Positions 1 through 7,668 of a stretch of 32,292 nucleotides of DNA are shown here, piece after piece. The notes under the pieces are model-generated. The model was not told the DNA's origin, made no database searches, and was given only the letters and a program-made list of their open reading frames with translations. The position numbers and the translations under genes were made by a program. Position 1 is the stretch's first letter; each line of letters begins with the position of its first letter. This DNA comes from Candidatus Thorarchaeota archaeon (lineage in GTDB: Archaea > Asgardarchaeota > Thorarchaeia > Thorarchaeales > Thorarchaeaceae), in the NCBI GenBank assembly GCA_011364905.1, contig RDNZ01000030.1, positions 1-32,292 on the forward strand, in the 5' to 3' direction.

Positions 1-1335
1 GGCAACCTCATAGAGGCCCCATTCACGGTCTATCGTAGCGAGAACTGTCCTCTCACGAGCAAACTTATGCATATCTTCCATCCATGTATCGCGTTGCTTC
101 TTGCTCATCAACCACGAGAGCACAAGTGGATACTTGGTGAATGGCCCCGCATTTGGATGATCAGTACTCATGATACAACGCCAAACATCATCGACACTCA
201 GCGCGAACTCAAGAGGAATTGCCCATTGGACAGAGTTTCCTGCAGCTTTCGGTGAATAAGTATAGGGCACAATTCCAGCACCACCGGGGAGTTCGACATC
301 AACGGCGAGGTTTGTCCACTTCCCTCCGGTAAGCTGATGGAGATAGAATTCGAAGGGTCCATCTCCGGTCATGGTTGTGGCAGGGCCAAATGTGATCTGA
401 CCCATGTCTGCAGTAAAGTGTTTGTTCTTGTTGAAGTACTTCGCGAATTCTAGACCACCAGATTGGATATCCTTCCATTCCTCGCTGTTCTCTTCAACAC
501 TACCAAGGGATTCAAAGGACATGTGTGTGAGATGGCAGATGTGCTTTCTCCCACCATGACCCTTGATGTTTCGGATTGAGTCAAGCTGCTGGATGGTGGT
601 CCTTATGTTGCCAACACGTCCAAGATTGTTAGGGTGATAGTGCATCACATGAGGGAGACCTAATAATTCAACAGCCTGACAAAGCCCTCTCATTACATCT
701 TTGGGTGAAATATCCCAGCCAGGAATCTCTCCCTCAGGGTCTCTGAGATCTACGCCATGCGCCCACGCATAGGTTCCTCCGGGATTCACTACCTTACAAC
801 CCAGACCACCCACCTTTTGATTGATCCATGCAATGTATGCTGCAAGTCCGTTGATATCGCGCTCTTTCACATAGTGGAAGGTGATCATGCTGTTACAGAA
901 CATGGGGAGCAAACCTGAGTTGATATTGTGCAAGTCTTCCATCTCTTCCCATGACCCAAGGCCTTTGAGCGCAGGGAGAGCCGGTTCAATCACAGTGGTG
1001 TAACCCATCGACGAATAACGATAACCAATGACATAGGAGTTAGGCATCGTGTATCCAACACCAGAACGAGTGTACGGGGTCTTCGGAACGGGATCCTTTC
1101 GGTGGTCCTCGGGACACATAGATCGACCAGCACCTACTTTGCTCCCGACAATATGCGAGTGCATGTCGACCCCACCAGCCATCACAAGACGCCCCTTGAG
1201 GTCAATCTTCTTGGCAGACCCATTGACTTTTTCTACAATCTTGCCATCAGATATACAGATGTCTTTGACTTCTCCGTCAACTCCGTTTGCTGGATCGTAG
1301 ACGCGACCATTTGCGAGGATTGTTTTTTTGCTCAT
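1..1335 (-). CDS. fwdA: Formylmethanofuran dehydrogenase subunit A (partial, C-terminus off window)
   Basis: Amidohydrolase-fold subunit of formylmethanofuran dehydrogenase, which makes formylmethanofuran from formate and methanofuran in the archaeal C1 pathway. The minus strand is open from an ATG at 1335 to the window edge, giving the first 445 residues; the family is about 560-570 residues, so roughly 120 are missing. The N-terminus (MSKKTILANGRVYDPANG) is typical of amidohydrolases. The metal-site motif DMHSHIVG is visible near residue 60, followed by MHYHPNNLGR and KHICHLTHMSFES, which carry the expected His ligands. The start codon overlaps the fwdB stop (ATGA), so the two are translationally coupled. 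Order fwdD-fwdB-fwdA is seen in many archaea; fwdC and ferredoxin subunits are not in the window. Family assignment is secure. The flow direction (CO2 fixation or formyl oxidation) cannot be told from sequence. Confidence 0.93.
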   Translation of the reverse strand, partial: MSKKTILANGRVYDPANGVDGEVKDICISDGKIVEKVNGSAKKIDLKGRLVMAGGVDMHSHIVGSKVGAGRSMCPEDHRKDPVPKTPYTRSGVGYTMPNSYVIGYRYSSMGYTTVIEPALPALKGLGSWEEMEDLHNINSGLLPMFCNSMITFHYVKERDINGLAAYIAWINQKVGGLGCKVVNPGGTYAWAHGVDLRDPEGEIPGWDISPKDVMRGLCQAVELLGLPHVMHYHPNNLGRVGNIRTTIQQLDSIRNIKGHGGRKHICHLTHMSFESLGSVEENSEEWKDIQSGGLEFAKYFNKNKHFTADMGQITFGPATTMTGDGPFEFYLHQLTGGKWTNLAVDVELPGGAGIVPYTYSPKAAGNSVQWAIPLEFALSVDDVWRCIMSTDHPNAGPFTKYPLVLSWLMSKKQRDTWMEDMHKFARERTVLATIDREWGLYEVA

Positions 1336-2609
1336 TTCTTCATCCTCCTTACTTCTTCATATATCATTCTCAAGACATCACGGTCCGGAAGCATACCTTC
1401 CGGAGGATCAACCACCTTCTTAAGATACAGTGGAAGTCCATCCATTCTTGTGGCCGCGCCATCGCATTCAATACCGGCAATTGCAGTCGGGATGTTGACT
1501 GCTGCCAGAAGTGATGTCATGTTCCGTTTGGGATCTATATTGATAACCGGAATTTTCGAGAGATGTTTTACAGCTTCTTTGGGGAAATGTGCAGCCGGAT
1601 CAGCAGCTATATTGAGAACCGCATCAGGCTCACCCCTCACAAGCATATCAACTGCGGTGTATTCTCCAGGTTGGTATCTTGGATATCCTCTAGCATAGTC
1701 CACTGCATAGGGATAGCCAGTCTGCCATGTTGATGTCTTGTTTGCTCCAGCAACATTATAGTGCCCTCGCATGGGCATCATTCCCCACTTTGTGTAGACG
1801 TTCATGTCTTGAATCAATCTAATTGCGGCATCTATGTTTCTGTGACGACCTTTTGATTGGGTCAGACCCAAACCAAAGAAGAGTACTCCATACTTGGCAT
1901 TCTTCATAGCTTCGACAATCTCTGTCAGCTCTTTGACGGAAATCCCTCCAATCTCATCAACATCGAGCACCTTGCCTCTGGCAATTGCACGAAGTGCACA
2001 GAGGACTTCTAGGTCGGATCCAGGTGCGACTCTTACAAACCTGTTAGCGACCGTAGCGCTGATGGTCTTTCTTACATCAACCACCCAGATCTGACGATCT
2101 TTCTTTCCATCCTTAATGTAGAAACCTGGTGCCCTGGTATAGCGGCTCAAGTGTCGAGGATGAGCGAACTGGGGATTGGAACCCCAATAGATTACCAAGT
2201 CAGCTCTATGACGGGTTTCCGCTAACGCTGCGTGTGCTTCACCCGACTCTTGTGCGCCCAGGATGGTTGGACCGTGACATACAGATGAGGTGTTGTCGAC
2301 TACTCCACCAGCTACTTCTGCAATCTTGTACGCTTCCCGATGGGCATCGTTTTCTGTTGAACTCAAACCGTATACTAACAGTCGTTTAGAGTTGGCAATG
2401 ATTTTAGCTGCTTTCTCTACCAATTCATCAAGCGGGGCATTCATTTCCAATCGGTCATCATGGTGATTCAAGAACTTGGCCTTGCTTATCGCACATCCAT
2501 TCTTGTTCTCTTTGATCTGGTTGCCTTCAAGACCTATTATTATGTCGTCACAAAGGCACCCGCAGAAGGGACACACGATGTGCTCTTTCATGTCAGTGTC
2601 TTCAACCAT
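1332..2609 (-). CDS. fwdB: Formylmethanofuran dehydrogenase subunit B (Mo/W catalytic subunit)
   Basis: Catalytic molybdopterin subunit that reduces CO2 to formate at a Mo or W centre. The 425-residue product has the usual length. It opens with a [4Fe-4S] motif, CPFCGCLC (Cys13, 16, 20) with a fourth Cys at 39, then the active-site motif SVCHGP with Cys111 as probable metal ligand. The ligand is cysteine, not selenocysteine: there is no in-frame TGA. Later NPQFAHPRHLSRY and GQxxG-like segments fit the molybdopterin domain. Its start ATG overlaps the fwdD stop by one base (TAATG) and its stop overlaps the fwdA start, so the three genes form a tightly coupled operon. Neighbours and motifs agree; alternatives such as generic formate dehydrogenase are unlikely because of the FwdA and FwdD partners. 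Confidence 0.95.
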   Translation of the reverse strand: MVEDTDMKEHIVCPFCGCLCDDIIIGLEGNQIKENKNGCAISKAKFLNHHDDRLEMNAPLDELVEKAAKIIANSKRLLVYGLSSTENDAHREAYKIAEVAGGVVDNTSSVCHGPTILGAQESGEAHAALAETRHRADLVIYWGSNPQFAHPRHLSRYTRAPGFYIKDGKKDRQIWVVDVRKTISATVANRFVRVAPGSDLEVLCALRAIARGKVLDVDEIGGISVKELTEIVEAMKNAKYGVLFFGLGLTQSKGRHRNIDAAIRLIQDMNVYTKWGMMPMRGHYNVAGANKTSTWQTGYPYAVDYARGYPRYQPGEYTAVDMLVRGEPDAVLNIAADPAAHFPKEAVKHLSKIPVINIDPKRNMTSLLAAVNIPTAIAGIECDGAATRMDGLPLYLKKVVDPPEGMLPDRDVLRMIYEEVRRMKK

Positions 2610-3010
2610 TATGCTCCCTCCACCATTTTCTTGAGCAGTTTCTCCACATCAAGAACCGTCTTACCTTTGGCGGCAAACAATTGCGCCGTTATTCCCTTGA
2701 ACTTGGGCATCCCTGTGCTCTCTGTTTCAGACCCTATGACAGCGTTGGCATAAGGACCACATGGTATGAATACCACCCCAGGTTCAGCCCTTCGATCAAC
2801 CTTACTAGACACGATTACACTGCCATACTGTGTTTCTACAAGGACAGGGTCCCCTTCTTCCAAACCTAGACTCTCAAGAGTGACTGTGTCCATTTCGCAA
2901 TATGCAACTTCCTTCAAATACTCTGGACCAAGCTTCCCTAGCTCCATAGCGCGACCTTGCTTTAACGTCCGACCTGAAGTTAGCAAAGCTTCTACTCCGA
3001 CACGACTCAT
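2609..3010 (-). CDS. fwdD: Formylmethanofuran dehydrogenase subunit D (molybdopterin-dinucleotide binding)
   Basis: Small subunit carrying the molybdopterin-dinucleotide binding domain that in other molybdoenzymes is fused to the catalytic chain. Visible hallmarks are the N-terminal GRTLKQGRAMELGK, the LGLEEGDPVLVET beta-barrel segment and RRAEPGVVFIPCGPYANAV near the middle. An ATG three codons upstream (3019) is possible, but the sequence CCGGAG lies directly against it. The ATG at 3010 has GGAG nine bases upstream and gives MSRVGVEALL, so I prefer it (133 residues). First gene of the fwdDBA operon; a promoter must lie between 3011 and the divergent 2-oxoacid dehydrogenase operon. Confidence 0.88.
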   Translation of the reverse strand: MSRVGVEALLTSGRTLKQGRAMELGKLGPEYLKEVAYCEMDTVTLESLGLEEGDPVLVETQYGSVIVSSKVDRRAEPGVVFIPCGPYANAVIGSETESTGMPKFKGITAQLFAAKGKTVLDVEKLLKKMVEGA

Positions 3011-3383
3011 GCAAGACATCTCCGGAAACGTATGATTTCACAAATCAAACGGCAATAAGAATTCTTGGGGAACAACACTGTTTATGAGAGCGTATGAAGT
3101 AGGGACATGGAGGGGGTTCCAATCCTTTCAGATTGTCATCCATAGCGCAACTTCTATTTTTTGCTCCACATCCCTACTACTGAGGTGCGAACAAACCGAT
3201 TATTTACATTAATGTGTACGAAGACACACCATAAAACTGGAGAATTGTTCAAAAACATCTTTTAATAAAACGCTGTATCGTCTTATCGGAGTATTACATC
3301 TGCCACTTCGAAGCCTTTATCAGACAAAGAGCGCGGAGGGCGCCAAGAGTGCTCTCGTTACGACTAGGTTGTTGATTGATACT
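3011..3383. promoter_or_regulatory. Divergent intergenic region between fwd and 2-oxoacid dehydrogenase operons
   Basis: About 370 bases without a convincing gene. The clearest element is a plus-strand TATA-like TTTTAATAAAA at 3260-3270, which would give a start site near 3295 and a leader of about 90 bases before the E1alpha ATG. A weaker minus-strand candidate, CTCATAAACA (about 3082-3092), could serve the fwd operon. I see no RNA gene, terminator or obvious palindromic operator. Confidence 0.4.
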
Positions 3384-4358
3384 ATGACAGTAGATAAGAA
3401 AACGCTAAAGGAACTCTATACTAGAACCCTGAAAGTGCGTAGATTCGAGGAAAAAGTCTGGGACTTGTTTGGTGAGAATGTAGTTCCTGGGACCCTCCAT
3501 CTCTATTTGGGCCAAGAAGCTGTCGCAGCTGGGGTCACGACAGCCCTCAAGAAAACAGATTGGATCCAGAGCACTCATAGAGGGCATGGCCATGTTGTCG
3601 CTAAGGGGGCAGACATGAATGCGGCCCTTGCAGAGTTGCTTGGAAAAGAAACGGGATCCTGCAAAGGAAAAGGCGGTTCTATGCACATCACACAGTTTAA
3701 TGTTGGTGTGCTTGGGGCCACCGGAGTCGTTGCTTCAGGTCTCCCGATTGCTGTTGGTGCTGCCTTGTCATGTCAAATGAGAGGCACTGATGATGTTGTG
3801 GCATGTTTCTTTGGAGATGGTGCATCAAACAATGGAACCTTTGGTGAGTCGCTCAATATGTCAGCAATCTGGAAACTACCGTTAATCTGGATTGTCGAAA
3901 ACAACCTGTATGCTATGGGAACACCTATCAAAATGATGTGCCCAAGCGCAACAATTGCACAGAGAGCTGATGGCTATTGCATCCCGAATGTTGTTGTGGA
4001 CGGAAACAACGCGCTTGCCGTCTACGAGGCGACTGTTGAGGCAGTCAAACGAGCCAGAGCAGGAGAAGGACCCACACTAATCGAGTGCCAGACATACAGA
4101 ATGAAAGGACATTCACGATTTGATGCTGCAAAGTACAGACCAGAAAAAGAAACAAAATACTGGCTCAGCGAAGAACGAGATGCAGTCAGAATAATCAGAG
4201 AGATGGCGATCGAACAGGGTGCATTGACTGAGACACAAGCTGAGAAGATTGATGCCAAGATTTCAAAAGATGTTGAAAAAGCTGCAGACTTCGCCAAGAA
4301 ATCAGACTTTCCAAAACCCGAGGAAACACTGGACGATGTCTTTGCGGAGGTGGCATAG
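3384..4358 (+). CDS. pdhA: 2-oxoacid (pyruvate/acetoin-type) dehydrogenase E1 component, alpha subunit
   Basis: Thiamine-diphosphate E1alpha subunit that decarboxylates a 2-oxoacid and passes the acyl group to lipoyl-E2. The product is about 324 residues, normal for the two-chain E1 family. It shows CKGKGGSMH and the ThDP/Mg motif GDGASNNGTFGESLN ending in ENNLYAM, all diagnostic of the PdhA/AcoA family. A TTG at 3369 would add five residues; neither start has a strong ribosome binding site, and I prefer ATG 3384 (MTVDKKTLKELY). The stop codon abuts the E1beta start. The substrate cannot be fixed from sequence: pyruvate, acetoin and branched-chain 2-oxoacids are all possible. Archaea more often use ferredoxin oxidoreductases such as the IorAB found later in this window. 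Confidence 0.9.
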   Translation: MTVDKKTLKELYTRTLKVRRFEEKVWDLFGENVVPGTLHLYLGQEAVAAGVTTALKKTDWIQSTHRGHGHVVAKGADMNAALAELLGKETGSCKGKGGSMHITQFNVGVLGATGVVASGLPIAVGAALSCQMRGTDDVVACFFGDGASNNGTFGESLNMSAIWKLPLIWIVENNLYAMGTPIKMMCPSATIAQRADGYCIPNVVVDGNNALAVYEATVEAVKRARAGEGPTLIECQTYRMKGHSRFDAAKYRPEKETKYWLSEERDAVRIIREMAIEQGALTETQAEKIDAKISKDVEKAADFAKKSDFPKPEETLDDVFAEVA

Positions 4359-5333
4359 ATGCCAGAGAAGACATATAGAGACGCTCTCAAAGATGGACTC
4401 CGTGAGGAGATGATTAGGGACGAACGTGTCTTCATTATGGGGGAAGATGTTGGTCTGAACTGGGGTGGCGCATTTAAGGTAACAAAAGGACTTGCAGATG
4501 AGTTTGGCGAGGCTAGAGTACGAGACACGCCCATATCTGAGAACACCATTGCAGGCACAGCTGTGGGTGCCGCCATTACTGGGATGATCCCTGTAGCAGA
4601 GATCATGTTTGGGGACCTCATCACACTTGCGATGGACCAAGTCTGCAATCAAGCTGCGAAGATGAGATACATGTTTGGCGGGCAAACATCTGTACCATTG
4701 GTTCTTCGTACTGTCTTTGGCGGGGGTAAAAACATTGCATCACATCACTCGCAGAGCCTAGAGTCCTGGTTCATGCACACACCAGGTCTCAAGATAGCAG
4801 TTCCTGCGTTTGCATATGACGTAAAGGGCCTCATCAAGACAGCCATCAGAGACCCCAATCCTGTGTTATTCCTTGAGCACAAACTCGTTTACGACAAGAA
4901 GGAAGATGTACCTGATGAGGACTACACCGTCCCATTTGGCCAAGCTAAGGTGAGGAGAGAGGGTGAAGATGTGACAGTCTGGGGGACCTTTTTCATGCTT
5001 CATAAAGCTCTAGAAGTGGCTGATGAACTCGCCAAAGATGGCATAAGTGTAGAGGTTATCGACCCACGGACACTGGCACCATTGGACAAGAAAACTCTTA
5101 TCGAGTCAGTCAAGAAGACAGGCAGATTAGTCCTCGTGACTGAGGAAACCAAGACAGGAGCGACAACCGCGGAAATCGCAGCCACTGTCCAAGAGGAGGC
5201 TTTTGACTGGTTGGATGCTCCAATAAAGAGAGTGAATGCTCCTGATACACCAGTTCCATTCAGTCCACCACTTGAGGGCTATTTCATTCCGGATAACAAG
5301 CGTATAGCCCAAGCGATTCGAGAGATTGTATAG
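4359..5333 (+). CDS. pdhB: 2-oxoacid dehydrogenase E1 component, beta subunit
   Basis: Partner chain of the E1 heterotetramer, 324 residues as usual. It shows the conserved GEDVG segment near residue 28, RDTPISENTIAG and the C-terminal transketolase-type domain with EVIDPRTLAPLD and LVTEET. The ATG follows the E1alpha TAG directly, and GGAGGTG sits six bases upstream inside the end of E1alpha, so the two are translated together. E2 follows after nine bases. The whole set resembles the bacterial AcoABC/PdhABC operon, as also found in Thermoplasma and haloarchaea. Confidence 0.93.
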   Translation: MPEKTYRDALKDGLREEMIRDERVFIMGEDVGLNWGGAFKVTKGLADEFGEARVRDTPISENTIAGTAVGAAITGMIPVAEIMFGDLITLAMDQVCNQAAKMRYMFGGQTSVPLVLRTVFGGGKNIASHHSQSLESWFMHTPGLKIAVPAFAYDVKGLIKTAIRDPNPVLFLEHKLVYDKKEDVPDEDYTVPFGQAKVRREGEDVTVWGTFFMLHKALEVADELAKDGISVEVIDPRTLAPLDKKTLIESVKKTGRLVLVTEETKTGATTAEIAATVQEEAFDWLDAPIKRVNAPDTPVPFSPPLEGYFIPDNKRIAQAIREIV

Positions 5334-5342
5334 GTGAAGTAA

Positions 5343-6578
5343 ATGGTATCAACCATGATAATGCAACGTATGAGCGTAGCAATGGAGTATGGCGTCATTC
5401 TCAAGTGGCTAAAAAAAGAAGGCGATACTGTAAAGCAGGGAGAACCTATTGTAGAGATTTTTGGTGAGAAGAACGAGTTCGAGCTGGAGGCACCAGCAGA
5501 CGGAGTCCTGCTCAAGATTCTATGCGATGTCGATGATGAGATTCCTATCAGTGAACCAATTGCCTACATTGGAAAGAAAGACGAAAAAGTTCCAGATGTC
5601 ATGCCAAGAAAGTTGAATGAGTCCGCTGCAATTGCGCCTACTACTCTTTCAGCAGCACCGGTAGTTGCCCCACTAGGAACGAAGACCTCCGCAAAAGCAG
5701 GAGCAGCAGTTGCTGAAACTCGTCTACCAAGTGGGAAGATCAAAGCTTCACCTCGTGCAAAGAAGAGAGCAGAGGAAATGGGAATCGACCTGGCCATACT
5801 GGTCGGAAGTGGACCCAATGGGAGGATAGTAGAGAAGGATGTACTTGCTGCACAAAGCCTTCCTCAGGCTACGATTTCAGATGAACGGAAAATCAAACAA
5901 GTCACATCTATGACACCACTGCGAAGGACTATTGCACGAAGAATGACCCAGAGCTCTCAGAATCCGCACATCACTATGATCACCGAGATTGATATGACTG
6001 AAGTCGTGCAGCTGCGAGCGGAGATTAATGAACGTGTGGAGAAAAAACACGGAGTCAGAGTGTCTTTCAATGACATTATTGTGAAAGCAGTAGCGGACGT
6101 ACTAGAAAGATTTCCAAAGTTCAATGCAACCCTCTCAGGCAACGACCTATTCATATTTGATGAGATAAACATAGGAGTAGCGATGGCGACTGAGGAGGGT
6201 TTAATCGTACCAACTGTGAGAAGCGCCAACAAGAAATCAATCACGGAGATAGCGCTTGAAACAAAGGACTTTGGTGCTCGAGCAAAGAAAAACGAGTTAA
6301 AACCCGAAGAACTCACGGGAAGCACATTCACCGTTTCCAATCTTGGCCCCTTCTATGTGGACTTGTTTATCCCAGTCATTAATCCACCAGAATCGGCGAT
6401 TCTTGCACTTGGGCAGATCAAGAAGAAACCGGTTGTCATCGAGGATACGATAGCTATTAGATCAACTATGATGGCAAGCTGTGCCGTCGACCACAGAGTT
6501 CTGGATGGTGCTCCTGCAGGACAGTTCCTTGCTGCTCTCAAGGAAACTCTAGAGAATCCATTCATGATGAAAATCTAG
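5343..6578 (+). CDS. pdhC: 2-oxoacid dehydrogenase E2 component (lipoyl acyltransferase)
   Basis: Core acyltransferase that carries the acyl group on a lipoyl-lysine and transfers it to CoA. Domains in order over 411 residues: one N-terminal lipoyl domain (about 1-80); an Ala/Pro-rich linker; a peripheral-subunit-binding domain (SPRAKKRAEEMGIDL, then GPNGRIVEKDV); and a catalytic domain (from about 190) ending with the active-site motif DHRVLDG. The lipoylation site reads GEKNEFELEAP rather than the common ETDKA pattern; the Lys lines up with the acceptor. AGGTGA lies five bases upstream of the ATG. No E3 dihydrolipoamide dehydrogenase gene is in the window. A lipoate ligase lies 1.1 kb downstream. 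The gene converges with the UBC-like gene one base beyond its stop. Confidence 0.93.
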   Translation: MVSTMIMQRMSVAMEYGVILKWLKKEGDTVKQGEPIVEIFGEKNEFELEAPADGVLLKILCDVDDEIPISEPIAYIGKKDEKVPDVMPRKLNESAAIAPTTLSAAPVVAPLGTKTSAKAGAAVAETRLPSGKIKASPRAKKRAEEMGIDLAILVGSGPNGRIVEKDVLAAQSLPQATISDERKIKQVTSMTPLRRTIARRMTQSSQNPHITMITEIDMTEVVQLRAEINERVEKKHGVRVSFNDIIVKAVADVLERFPKFNATLSGNDLFIFDEINIGVAMATEEGLIVPTVRSANKKSITEIALETKDFGARAKKNELKPEELTGSTFTVSNLGPFYVDLFIPVINPPESAILALGQIKKKPVVIEDTIAIRSTMMASCAVDHRVLDGAPAGQFLAALKETLENPFMMKI

Positions 6579-6579
6579 A

Positions 6580-6981
6580 CTACCTGGGAGAACGAGGCCC
6601 TATAGTCTCTGTGTTAACAATCCTCTTCATCCCTTGAAGAAATGCCATGAGATGTCTGTATTTCTGCAATGCTTGCCCAATGTTGCCTATACAGAAGAAG
6701 GGAAGCTCTTTGCTAAGCTTCGGACAAAGTTTGGGGTAAAAGACATTGACATGTTTGATCTCGGCATCAGAAGGACTGAGCACAAAGCAATCTGGCATTA
6801 TATTCGGAAAGTTGGTTAGGTCAATGAAGAGGTGATAGGGTATCTTTGTTTTGTTTCCTTGACCCTTTATCCCATCTAAAACCATGGTTACTGCGAAAAC
6901 AAAATCACCCTTTTGTGCAACAGGCTTCAAAGTCGGAAAGACCTCCTTTGTTTCCTCAATTTGCTGTATATGTACCGGCAT
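6580..6981 (-). CDS. Probable UBC-fold (E2/RWD-like) protein
   Basis: A 133-residue protein with the pattern of a ubiquitin-conjugating fold. It has an N-terminal helix (QQIEETKEVFPTLKP) and a strand pair ending KTKIPYHLFIDLTNFPNIMP, matching the E2 PY...FP..YP signature. EIKHVNVF then occupies the HPN position, and helices follow (IGQALQKYRHLMAFLQGM). Cysteines at 65, 86 and 97 are possible catalytic residues. Cys86 lies seven residues after HVN, close to the E2 spacing; Cys97 sits in PFFCIGN. The start has GGGAG seven bases upstream. No ubiquitin, E1 or deubiquitinase gene is near; a divergent double zinc-ribbon gene is its only close partner. The fold is inferred from pattern only; a non-catalytic RWD/UEV role is as likely as conjugating activity. 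Confidence 0.5.
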   Translation of the reverse strand: MPVHIQQIEETKEVFPTLKPVAQKGDFVFAVTMVLDGIKGQGNKTKIPYHLFIDLTNFPNIMPDCFVLSPSDAEIKHVNVFYPKLCPKLSKELPFFCIGNIGQALQKYRHLMAFLQGMKRIVNTETIGPRSPR

Positions 6982-7028
6982 GTCATAACTCCCTTCGAAA
7001 TTGCAATTCCAGACTTAGAAATGGGAGT

Positions 7029-7037
7029 GTATAAGTA
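7029..7037 (-). promoter_or_regulatory. TATA-like element of the UBC-like gene
   Basis: On the minus strand the sequence CTTATACAC lies about 50 bases upstream of the UBC-like ATG. The same bases read GTGTATAAG on the plus strand, so the box could also serve the divergent zinc-ribbon gene. Support is by pattern and position only. Confidence 0.35.
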
Positions 7038-7105
7038 TTCTTTCCTGATGGGACTTCATGTTATTCCAAAGTATTATTTTCATTCAAACAAGAATCTTAC
7101 TCGAG

Positions 7106-7426
7106 ATGATTCATACACAGACTTGTCCCAAATGCGGGAGCAATAGAATCGCTGGTCCTCACAAGATAGCAGGACAGCACTATGTCAGAATCGACTTGCC
7201 TGGTTTTTCAACTGCTACATTGGAGAGTTTCACATGCGCTGACTGTGGATTCACAGAGCTATATGCAGACCAAGTAGGACTTCGGAATATCAATAATTCA
7301 GGGCGATTTGTTCTGGGTTCAGCACAACAAGAGCAGCAATTTGAGAAACGAACATGTCCATACTGCGGTTGTGAGTTGAGACCGGGTTCAATGACCTGTC
7401 ATGAATGTGGCCAGTTCATCTCATGA
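7106..7426 (+). CDS. Double zinc-ribbon protein
   Basis: Small protein (106 residues) with two zinc ribbons. The first uses CPKC at residues 7-10 and CADC at 44-47; the second uses CPYC at 84-87 and CHEC at 98-101. All eight cysteines are present. A longer reading from ATG 7058 adds a hydrophobic stretch (LFQSIIFIQTRILLE) that precedes the first ribbon. I prefer ATG 7106 because it begins right before the first zinc knuckle, but neither start has a clear ribosome binding site. Function is unknown: such ribbons bind nucleic acid or proteins. It is divergent from the UBC-like gene, so shared control is possible. Confidence 0.65.
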   Translation: MIHTQTCPKCGSNRIAGPHKIAGQHYVRIDLPGFSTATLESFTCADCGFTELYADQVGLRNINNSGRFVLGSAQQEQQFEKRTCPYCGCELRPGSMTCHECGQFIS

Positions 7427-7464
7427 TTTTCAGAGGTTGATTTCACGGGGACCTTATATTATTG

Positions 7465-7623
7465 GGAGCAAACCCTGTGTTGACACGAATGAATCGTGTC
7501 AGCCTCGAATACGACATCTGCTCCAAGCCTCACCTGTTGCTCTGAGGCCTTCGGCCGGTGGCGAGCAACCTATTTAGGCCATCGGCTAACCTGCTAATCA
7601 GATAGGTACAACAAGCTAATCAG
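7465..7623 (+). ncRNA. Structured leader or small RNA candidate upstream of lipoate ligase
   Basis: The 242-base gap before lplA is rich in inverted repeats. GGAGCA (7465-7470) pairs with TGCTCC (7519-7524) and encloses a 7-bp hairpin, GACACGA/TCGTGTC (7482-7500, loop ATGAA). A second hairpin pairs GTTGCTC (7536-7542) with GAGCAAC (7563-7569) and contains an inner GGCC-TTC-GGCC stem. A direct repeat GCTAATCAG occurs at 7593 and 7615. A TATA-like CTTATATTA lies at 7453-7461. It is not a tRNA: no cloverleaf fits. It could be a 5' regulatory leader of lplA or an independent RNA; the strand is inferred from the TATA box. Confidence 0.4.
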
Positions 7624-7668
7624 GGATAGCGTATAGTAAGAGGAAAGGAGTAGACGAGAGTAGAGCTG

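Noticed and set aside
4022..4648. 208-codon open frame opposite E1alpha/E1beta
   Set aside because: Entirely antisense to two well-identified enzymes, with Ser/Ala-rich shadow composition.
7465..7524. Possible tRNA (GGAGCA/TGCTCC ends with an internal TCGAAT)
   Set aside because: Only 60 bases separate the stem ends, and no D arm, anticodon arm or T arm of the right size can be drawn.
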